Assembly: GCA_963932465.1 (NCBI GenBank)
Contig: OZ010799.1
Span: 160,390,761 to 160,454,760, forward strand
Direction: 5' to 3'
Source: Maratus speciosus
Lineage: Eukaryota > Arthropoda > Arachnida > Araneae > Salticidae
Length of the DNA: 64,000 bases
Part shown: piece by piece, positions 55,734-64,000 of the stretch
Position numbering within the stretch: the stretch's first letter is position 1
Layout: the number at the start of each line of letters is the position of its first letter
Translations under genes and position numbers: made by a program
Notes under the pieces: generated by a model
The model's database searches: none
Told to the model about the DNA's origin: nothing
What the model saw: only the letters and a program-made list of their open reading frames with translations

Positions 55734-57690
55734 GGTACTCTACAAGATATTGCAAAGAAGATAGCCGGCGATGCACAAGTAAAGCAGACAAAGAAAATAA
55801 CAGAAGAAACAAGAAGATTGATGAAGAAACGCAGAGAATTTAAAATGAAGAAAAACGATCCTAAATCAAGAGTTGAATATGCTGAATTATGTAAAACGGT
55901 AAGAAAATGCGTTACAGAAGATATCAGAAAATTTAACTCTGATCTTGTCAAGAAAATTCTAGAAGATAACAAAAGTTTAAAATCAGCTAGGCGAAAACTT
56001 TGTGTTGGAAGTAAAGGTATTTTTGCACTAAAGAGGGCAGATGGAACAATCACCAAAATCAATAAAGTAATAGTACACATTGTCGAAAAATTCTATAACG
56101 ATTTATATAAATGTGAAGATCAGAGGGAAATCAACTTATGTGATCCACGAGAAAACTTAACAGAAACCGATGCCATAATCCCAGTGACGACAGACGAAGT
56201 TTTACAAGCCATTAAATTTATGAAAAAAGGTAAATGCCCCGGAGAAGATGGAATTACAATCGACCTTATCAAAGAAGCAGGAGAAGAATTTGCAAAAATG
56301 CTATCCTTACTGTTTTCCAAATGTCTCCAGAAGTCAGATGTACCAGAAGATTGGAATAATGCTGTGATGGTGCTACTTTACAAGAAAGGAGAGAAGGAAA
56401 ACATTAAAAAGTACCGTCCAATCAGCTTACTGTCAGTGATTTATAAAATTTTCACCAAAGTTTTAACGACAAGACTTGAATCAGCTCTGGACTCAGCTCA
56501 ACCTAGAGAACAAGCAGGATTCCGAAGTGGATTCAGCACAATGGATCATATCCAAACGGTAAGGGAACTCATAGAAAAACATAAGGAATATAATTTACCT
56601 CTTTGCCTTGCCTTTATCGATTATGAAAAAGCATTTGATTCGGTCTACACATCAGCAGTAGTAGAATCTCTGGAGGACATTGGTATAGACAAACCTTACA
56701 TCAATATTATAAAGAAGATTTACAAGAAAGCAACAGCAACCATCCGCTTGGACAAAGGAAAAGCAAAGATAAAGCTTGGAAGAGGGGTAAGACAGGGAGA
56801 CACCATTTCGCCTAAGCTTTTTACTGCTGTCTTAGAAAATATTTTCAAGAAGCTGGATTCGGAAAACAAAGGGATTAGAATAAATGGGGAATATTTAAGT
56901 CATCTCCGATTCGCTGACGACATTTTAATTTTCAGTAACAGTCCTGAAGAATTGGAAAATATGCTAAAAGATTTGGCAGAAGCTAGCATTAATGTGGGAT
57001 TAAAAATAAACTTGGAAAAGACTAAGGTGATGTTCAATTCATTTGCATCAAAAAAGAAAATAGTCTACAACAACACTGAAATTAAAGAAGTGCAAAGTTA
57101 TGTGTACCTTGGGCAAGAAATATCATCTGATAATAGTATCATGAATGAAATCAATAGAAGAATAAGAAATGGATGGAGTGCTTTTGGGAAGAACAATATT
57201 ATTCTGAAGAGTAGCATGCCCCTTTGTTTGAAAAGAAAGGTATTTAACCAATGTGTTTTGCCTGTCCTAACTTATGGAGCAGAAACATGGACGCTAACAA
57301 AACGGATGGTACAAAGATTACAAACAACACAGAGAAGTATGGAAAGATGTATGCTAGGTATAACTAGAAGAGACAGAAAAAGAATAACCTGGATAAGAAG
57401 TCAGACAAAAGTTTTTGACATCATTGAAAGAATTAAACGGCTAAAATGGAAATGGGTTGGGCACATCGCAAGAAGACAAGACAATAGATGGAGCACAAAC
57501 ACTCTACAGTGGTATCCCAGAGATGTAAAACGGCCAAGAGGACGACCTCAAGTAAGATGGAGTGATGAAATCAGAAAAGTAGCCGGTGTAAATTAGATGA
57601 CTAAAGCACTAGACAGGAAACATTGGAAAAATCTGGGGGAGACCTACATCCAGCAGTGGATTGAAAACGGTTGATGATGATGATATATAT
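55734..57690 (+). mobile_element. 5'-truncated RTE-type LINE
   Basis: The insert starts abruptly within coding sequence (GGTACTCTACAAGATATTGC) directly after (TA)n and ends with a short TGATGATGATGAT tail directly before (TA)n, so the target was a TA microsatellite. A 3' tail of short repeats rather than poly-A is an RTE-clade trait. The endonuclease half is missing, as expected from incomplete reverse transcription. The remaining frame is intact except for one amber codon at 57,594-57,596. It is probably one of the youngest insertions here. Confidence 0.8.
55818..57596 (+). CDS. RTE-type endonuclease-reverse transcriptase, 5'-truncated
   Basis: This frame encodes the reverse transcriptase half of a non-LTR retrotransposon protein, which copies its RNA onto nicked chromosomal DNA. 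The frame is open from 55,734; TTG/ATG at 55,818-55,821 is only the first usable start and not the native one. In order: KGKCPGEDGIT (about residue 138), YRPISLLSVIYK (motif 2), QAGFRSGFSTMDHI, AFIDYEKAFDSV (motif A, catalytic D), GRGVRQGDTISPKLF, FADDILIF (catalytic DD), KINLEKTK. The C-terminus has LKWKWVGHIARR and RPRGRPQVRW, typical of arthropod RTE proteins. A TAG replaces the expected Trp; the same frame then continues MTKALDRKHW to GETYIQQWIENG and TGA at 57,672-57,674. No endonuclease remains, so autonomous movement is excluded. Confidence 0.9.
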   Translation: MMKKRREFKMKKNDPKSRVEYAELCKTVRKCVTEDIRKFNSDLVKKILEDNKSLKSARRKLCVGSKGIFALKRADGTITKINKVIVHIVEKFYNDLYKCEDQREINLCDPRENLTETDAIIPVTTDEVLQAIKFMKKGKCPGEDGITIDLIKEAGEEFAKMLSLLFSKCLQKSDVPEDWNNAVMVLLYKKGEKENIKKYRPISLLSVIYKIFTKVLTTRLESALDSAQPREQAGFRSGFSTMDHIQTVRELIEKHKEYNLPLCLAFIDYEKAFDSVYTSAVVESLEDIGIDKPYINIIKKIYKKATATIRLDKGKAKIKLGRGVRQGDTISPKLFTAVLENIFKKLDSENKGIRINGEYLSHLRFADDILIFSNSPEELENMLKDLAEASINVGLKINLEKTKVMFNSFASKKKIVYNNTEIKEVQSYVYLGQEISSDNSIMNEINRRIRNGWSAFGKNNIILKSSMPLCLKRKVFNQCVLPVLTYGAETWTLTKRMVQRLQTTQRSMERCMLGITRRDRKRITWIRSQTKVFDIIERIKRLKWKWVGHIARRQDNRWSTNTLQWYPRDVKRPRGRPQVRWSDEIRKVAGVN

Positions 57691-57889
57691 ATATATATAT
57701 TTTTATCTAACGAGTAATATTTAAGAATTTTAAGCATTTATAAAGCAAAAAAATAAATCATTTCAAAGGTCTAAGATTAGTGTTTAATTATTCGTTAACT
57801 ATATTTTATGTGTATTCATGCATATATATATATATATATTTAATTTAATTTAATTTAATTTAATTTATTTATTTTTTACAAAATTATAT
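57691..57889. repeat. Microsatellite block
   Basis: (TA)n at the LINE's right side and again at about 57,822-57,839 is followed by a (TTAAT)n tract at 57,839-57,868. Confidence 0.6.
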
Positions 57890-60800
57890 TCATATATCTT
57901 ACACAGATTAAGATTACAAATGGGAAACGCCTGAAAACTTTTTTAATTAGTTCTTTCATCAAAACTGAAGTTTAATCGGCTTTGTTTAACACAACAGGTG
58001 AAATCATAAAAAAAAAAACTTTTTAAAAGGTTGGTTGTGTTTATGATGGCCAATTATCAGCACGAGGGATATAGGCCCTAAGGGGGGACGGTGCCCCCCC
58101 TGGAGGTCTTTCTAACGGAACCAAAACCGTATTTACACTTCGAAAACCAAGGTTCGAAGAAAACCACGAAAACTACGAACGATTAGGCCGACGGGCACGA
58201 TTGGGATCTAACCCAGCACCTTCCGTCTACCAACTTCAAGAGCAGAACCTCTCGGCTACTGGTGGGGCACTTTTTAGATGTACAAATTGAATTACTCGTT
58301 TTTATGTGAAACATAAGCAACTTTTCAAGAATCTACGAAAAATTGTTTTAGTCACTAAAAAGAAAAGTAACTTCGAAATGAAAAGAGAAGTTTCACTGTA
58401 TAATTGTAATACATGTTTTTTCTCATTTTTGTTTTCATATCATTATACATTATACGTAAGAATCGATGCTGAAAAAAAGAGTCCGTCTCTGTTATTTTAA
58501 TATACATCATAAAATAATTATCGTAATTTTAGAATTTTTACGAAGAAGCTTTTAAATTGTATGCATTTAAATGCAGTACATTGGAATAATATTCCGGAGG
58601 AATTTGCATAGTTTCACAACTTCCCTTGCGAAAGCAGAAATAAAATTTGAAGAAAAACTTACAGCAAAAACGTATTAACTAACAAGCAACAATTAACCTT
58701 TTATAAAGTAAATAAATTGAATTTAAATGATTAAAGATACGTATTTAAAATATGACAACGATTTTTTTAAATCTCTTTTATTATTTATTTTCTTAGTATT
58801 TGATACAATTTTTATTTAAATTTGACAAACATTAGCTAAATAAATTCGATAATGAGAAAATGAAGAAGTATTTAAAAAACCTAATTCATAAAATACAGAG
58901 GGTGTTCACACATTTTTGTAAAAATTTGATCTTCTCTCGTATTTAAATTTAAATAATAAGAATAAAACCTGTATGACGTCAATTCAGAATATAGTGTTTA
59001 ATTGTCGTCTACATCATTAAAAATTTTTTTATTTAAAATATCGCTACGGATAAATGCTAAAATGAAGCACCGAAAGAGTTTATTTCCTTCAAAAATAAAG
59101 TGATAATCAATTGATGATGATAATTAATTAATTATTGATTCATCATATAATTAATTAATTGTATGATTAATAATAATATTATTAGTAGTAATTATTAACA
59201 ATAATTTAAAATGTCGCTATAGACAAAAACTAAAATGAAGCATCGAACAAGTTTACTTCCTTCAAAAATAAAGTTATAATTCAAGATAATAATTAATTAA
59301 TCATAAATAAATGATCATTTTAACTCCTTCAACAAGATTATTGCCTTCAATTTCCTTCAATTTTAATCGTTCAAATTTAATTACTCCTTCTTATGTGAAA
59401 CATAACAAACCTTTTAAGAACCTACGAAAAATTGTTTTAGCCACTAAAAAGAAAATAACTTAGAAATGAAAAGAGAAGTTTCACTGCATAACTGCTGTAA
59501 TACACGTTTTTTTCATTTTGGTTTTCATATCATTATATATTATTCGTAAGAATCAATGCTGAAAAAAAGAGTCCTTGTCTGTGATTTTAATATGTATCAT
59601 TAAATAATTTTCGTAATTTTAGAATTTTTACGAAGAAGCTTTTAAAATGAATATATTTAAATACAATGCATTGGTATAATATTACGGGGGGAATTTGCAT
59701 AGTTTCGTAGCTTCCTTTGCGAAAGCAGAAATAAAATTGGAAGAAAAACTTACAGCAAAAACGTTTTAACTAAAAAGCAATAGTTAACATTTTATAAAGT
59801 AAATAATTTGGACGACTAGAAATACGTATTTAAAATATGGTAACTATTTAAATAACATCTATTTTTTATTTATATTTTCATAGTTTTTGATAGAATTTTA
59901 AACTAAATTTGACAAACATTAGCTAAATAAATTCGATAATAAGAAAATTAAGAAGTATTTTTAAAATGTAATTCATAAAATACAGGGGTTGTTCACACAT
60001 TTTTGTAACAATTTTGACCTTCTTTATGATTTAAATTTAAATGATAAAAATAAAACATATATGGCATCAATTCGGAATATTGAGTTTTATTATCGTCTGT
60101 ATCATTAAAAATATTTTATAATTTAAAATATTGCTACAGATAAAAACTAAAATGAAATACCGAACAAGTTTATTTCCTTCAAAAATTAAGTGATAAATAA
60201 TTCAGGATGATAATCAATTAATGAAATAATTAATTAATTATATGATTAATAATAATAAATTATAATATTAATAATGATTAGTAATAATTTAAAATGTCGC
60301 GACAGACAGAAACTAAAAGGAAGCATCGAATATGTTTATTTCTTTCAAAAATAAAGTTAAGTCATGATGATAATTAATTAATTAATAATTAATCGTAATA
60401 AATTCATAATGATAATTTTATTTCCTTCAACAAGTTTATTGCCTTCAATTTTAAACGTACAGATTTAATTACTCGTCTTTATGTCAAACATAATCAAACT
60501 TTCAAGAACCTACGAAAAATTGTCTTCGAAATGAAAGAGTAATTTTCACTGTATAACTGCAATACTCGTTTTTTTTCATTTTTTGTTTTCATATCATTAT
60601 ACGTTATAACTAAGGAACTAACGTAAACTAAAAACATTATAGATTTAAAGAAAAAGTTCGATGTTGAAAAAAAGCGTCCGTCTGTGTTATTTTACTATGC
60701 ACCATTTACATAATTTTCCTAATTTTAGAATTTTTACTAAAAAGCTTTTGAAATGCATACTTATCTAATCAAAAATGGAATAACATTCCGTGGAAATTTG

Positions 60801-61909
60801 CATACTTTTTAAAGTTCCCTTGCGAAAGTAAAAATAAAATGTGAAGGAATACTTGCAGCAGAAACGTTTTAAATAACAAGCAACAGTTAAAATTTTATAA
60901 AGTAAATAATGTGCATTTCAACGGCTAGGGATACGTATTTAAAATATGGAAACGATTTAATTAAAATCTCTCCTTTTTTTCATAATATTCGATAGAATTT
61001 TTAATTAAATTTGACAAGCTAAATAAATTCGATAATAAATAAATGAAGTATTTACAAAATGTATATAAAATACAGAGGGTGCCCACACATTGTTGTATCG
61101 AATTTGACCTGCTCTATGATTTAATTTTAAATGATAAAAATAAAACCTATATGACATCAATTCGGAATATAGAGTTTAATTATCGTCTGCATCATTAAAA
61201 ATATTTTTTTAATTTAAAATGCCGCTACATATAAAAACTATAATGAAGCATCGAACAAGTTTTTTTCCTTCTAAAATAAGGTTATAATGAATTCATGAGA
61301 ATTAATTATTAATTAATTCTACAATTAATTAATCAGAATTAATACATAATGACAATTTTAATTCGTTCAACAAGTTTATTTTCTTCAATTTTAAATGTAC
61401 AAATTTAATTATTCGTTTTTATGTGAAACATAATCAACCATTCAAGAACCTACGAAAAATTGTTTTGGCCACTTAAAAGAAAATAACTTTTAAATGAAAA
61501 AAGAAGTTCCACTGTATAACTGGAATATAAGTTTTTTCATTTCGGTTTTCATATCATTATACATTATAATTAAGAAAGTAACGTAAACAAAAAACAACAT
61601 AATAGATTTAAAGAAAAATTTCGATATTGATAAAAGAGATGTGTTTTTAGATTCTGTGATTTTACTATGCACCATTAAATATTTTTCATAATTTCAGAAT
61701 TTTTACTTAAAAGCGCTTTTAAAATGTATATATTTAAAGGCAATGCATAGGAATAATATTCCGTGGGAATTTCCATACTTTATAAAGTTCCCTTGCGAAA
61801 ATAGAAATAAAATTTGAAGAAAAACTTAAGCAGAAATATTTTAACTAACAAGCAACAGTGAACATTTTACAAAGTAAAAAAGTGAATCCGAAAGACTAGA
61901 GATAAGTAT
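57890..61909 (+). repeat. ~1.05-kb tandem array (four diverged units)
   Basis: ATTACTCGTTTTTATGTGAA-like unit starts lie at about 58,289, 59,379, 60,467 and 61,407 (spacings near 1,090, 1,090 and 940). Each unit has CTACGAAAAATTGTTTTAG, TTTTCATATCATTATA, TTTAGAATTTTTACGAAGAA, CCCTTGCGAAAG.AGAAAT, GATACGTATTTAAAATATGG, AATACAGAGGGTGTTCACAC and TCCTTCAAAAATAAAGT. The unit ends in (TAAT)n-rich text that expands differently among copies. No frame is conserved. Confidence 0.75.
58026..58268 (-). mobile_element. tRNA-derived SINE with 8-bp target duplication
   Basis: Read on the minus strand it starts GCCCCACCAGTAGCCGAGAG, holds an A box (TAGCCGAGAGGTT) and a B box (GGGTTAGATCCCA) about 45 bases apart, then a GTCGGCCTAATCGTTCG body. 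The head resembles a Leu/Ser-type tRNA. ACTTTTTA lies on both sides (58,018-58,025 and 58,269-58,276). The 1.05-kb unit at about 55,080 shows the site empty. Confidence 0.75.
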
Positions 61910-62414
61910 TTAACCCTTAAATGTCGGGTGTTGCTTTCCGGCAACATACCCAATTTAGGCTCTAAAATTTTATTAGAATAATATTGAAGCTATAACGCCT
62001 AATATTGCTAATAAAATACATTCTGAAAATATTATCAAATCGATTTTTAACATGTCGATGGGAACCCTTGTGCTGTTTAAGAATAAAGAAAGATTTATTT
62101 TTTCAATTGCTGCTACTTGTTATTTTTGTTTTGTTTGGAAGCTTGCGAAATACCCTATTCTCTTCTGCAGTGAGCAAGTAAAATTTATTTCTTATTATAG
62201 TTTCTAAAATTCTTGTGTGTTTAATATTAAAGACTTTTATCAAGGAAAATTATTTTTTCAATTAAAGACCAGTATGGCCGATTAGTAAAACTGTTTTTTA
62301 GCCGTAAACCATACTTAAAACAAAACAAGTATTTTTCTCATGATTTATTTAAAAAATGAAAGCCGAAAAACATTATTACAATGATTTTTGAAAAATCAGG
62401 CATTAAAGGGTTAA
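61910..62414 (+). mobile_element. TTAA-flanked piggyBac-like MITE (family P2, copy 2)
   Basis: TTAA at 61,910-61,913 and 62,411-62,414 flanks CCCTTAAATGTCGGGTG and the complement of CAGGCATTAAAGGG. Sister units near 58,738, 59,822 and 60,929 read ACGTATTTAAAATATG without the insert, which proves the TTAA target. The opposite-strand copy is at 35,754-36,286. Non-coding. Confidence 0.85.
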
Positions 62415-64000
62415 AATATGGAGACGCAGGAGGTTTCTTTAGTAAAATATTTATGATTTAATAAGAAAATGTGCATCGTTCAGAAAGAAAATGAAAATTA
62501 ATGGGAAAAAAAAACATTTTAATTAGAAAAAATTAGAAAAAATTTGCAGATACTTCGAAAGCATAAGATTGTGAAAAAATATTGGATACTTCAGTTCACT
62601 TATACATAATTTAAGATTTAAATGTGAAACTGAACAATTTTTACAAGAAAATAAGAATCTGCTGCAGTATCCTTTAAAATATGTTCTGATTTCTAAACAT
62701 GGAAAATACATTAAGTTGTATTGCATTCTCAATTTCCATTTCGCATATCCTAATGCTTAATTTTTAAAATTTTACGTATATAGTAAAAAAAAAAAATATC
62801 CTGCTTTAAAATAGACATTAAAATTAATGATAGGGAATGCAGGTTCCTGTTAATTTGCATGCTTTCTCAATTTTCTTTCTGTAAACAAAAATGAAGCTTC
62901 ATTTTATTTTTAACACATATCAACATGTTTATGACTTAGGTTTACTTAACAAATTCGGATTGCAACGCAATTTATATATGTTATTGAATATTACTATGGC
63001 ATGCTTGGCACTGAAAATGAATTCGGTTACATTAAAGCCGGAATGAGACAGAAGAGTAGTTTTTTGTTGTGGTATGTGTTTTTAACTTATTTCTTTGCAT
63101 ATTATTCGGTGTGTATAAATTCAATAGATCACATAAAGGGCGGCACAAAAGTTCTGAAGTACATTTTCGATTACTGACGGAAATTGCTGAATGGAAATCT
63201 TCCACTGTGCTATGCGTTTAAATAAATTAACTTTTATATAATATGCAAATGCATCTATAGACCATATATAGTGCTCAGAAGAAAATTCGGAATTTTTTTC
63301 GAATGTTAATGGTAATTGAAGAAACTGGGTAATTCAAATGCGTTATGAGGTTTTCAAATTGTTTATTTAGACTTGGGTGGTCCCAGTAGTGCTTAAAGCT
63401 CCAGATAGACGTATCATTCTACTCGTGGTCTCTTTATTCTGGTCAGGTGTTTTTTGTGTGGCCACGCGGTGTTTTTCATCTTTAATGGCTTTCCAAGGAA
63501 ACTCAGGAACATCCTGCAGGAGGGATGAGTTTCCTTCAAGTTAGATCTAATCTTCTTACATCCCTTGTATTGTTGACTCTCCCGTACTTTTGTTTAAAAC
63601 CACAAATGGGGTTAGAAAAGAAGGGTTTTATTGCTTTAGAATCAGAGGGAGCACTTTTCCTTACTAAACGCAGATTTAGCCCTTGTGTAGTCCTCCTCAC
63701 CTAGTTGAATTTTGTTTATTTAGACACCAACTTTCAGTTTCACCTTATTAAGCGGTGAAGGTTTGTTAAGGGGACATACGACCCTTAAAATTAAAAAAAA
63801 ATCGATTTTTTGTTTTTTTAATTCATTTGACAGCTAATGTTTTTCTGAACAATTTGCCTTAAACCAAATCAAAATATTTGTGTAAAATTGCACTCGTTAT
63901 ATTAAAAAATTTAAATTAGCTTTGGCTTGTTTCAAGCGAAACATTTATGTTTAAATTGATTTATCTCAAAATCGATATTTTTTTACTTGCGCGCCCGATA
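62415..64000. other. No gene seen; repeat family C copy near the end
   Basis: It starts with the remainder of a 1.05-kb unit (AAATATGGAGACGCAGG). 63,440-63,640 is a third copy of family C (GGCCACGCGGTGTTTTTCAT, CATCCTGCAGGAGGGA, GTTTCCTTCAAGTTAGATC). The rest has no supported gene. Confidence 0.45.

Noticed and set aside
55703..56080. 125-codon minus-strand frame
   Set aside because: It overlaps the reverse transcriptase frame on the other strand and is its shadow. Composition is hydrophobic because it is antisense to a lysine-rich region.

Overview
This window looks like an AT-rich, repeat-saturated stretch of an animal nuclear genome, most likely arthropod. That rests on the transposon types present: an RTE-clade LINE, mariner relics whose transposase resembles the DUF4817 type, pogo/Tigger-like elements, TTAA-flanked piggyBac-like MITEs, Helitron-like ends and tRNA-derived SINEs. 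An arachnid is possible, but no host gene is present to confirm it. I found no convincing host protein-coding gene, rRNA, functional tRNA, CRISPR array or bacterial-type operon. Almost all open frames shorter than about 130 codons are chance frames in AT-rich DNA. The exceptions are short relics of transposases.

Layout. 0.3-4.6 kb: a row of terminal-inverted-repeat (TIR) elements. 4.6-50.4 kb: at least fifteen diverged copies of a unit of roughly 0.85 kb, partly in tandem (clearest at 29.7-31.1 kb). They form the background into which most other elements inserted: a 2.0 kb Tc1-ended foldback (4,982-7,010), a Helitron-like element (12,280-13,177), two mariner relics with readable transposase C-termini (15,981-17,045 and 18,972-19,512), a third with a transposase N-terminus (22,492-23,037), a TTAA element plus Helitrons (24,695-27,858) and a triple-nested element (44,901-48,041). 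Between them lie shorter tandem arrays: about 150 bp at 17.6-19.0 kb, about 90 bp at 32.5-33.9 kb and about 285 bp at 34.1-35.7 kb.

50.9-54.4 kb is a large inverted repeat containing about 120 bp tandem monomers, a perfect-looking cruciform, a tRNA-like sequence and a pogo/Tigger relic. 55.7-57.7 kb is the only substantial coding region: a 5'-truncated RTE-type reverse transcriptase (592 codons) with one in-frame amber codon near its C-terminus, inserted in a TA microsatellite. It lies in a second tandem family of about 1.05 kb units (55.0-61.9 kb), which also hosts a SINE with an 8-bp target duplication and a TTAA-flanked MITE.

The repeat units act as an internal library of empty sites. For several insertions the uninterrupted target can be read from a sister copy in the same window, so insertion boundaries, target duplications and order of events can be worked out without outside data. 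Boundaries marked approximate were read by eye.
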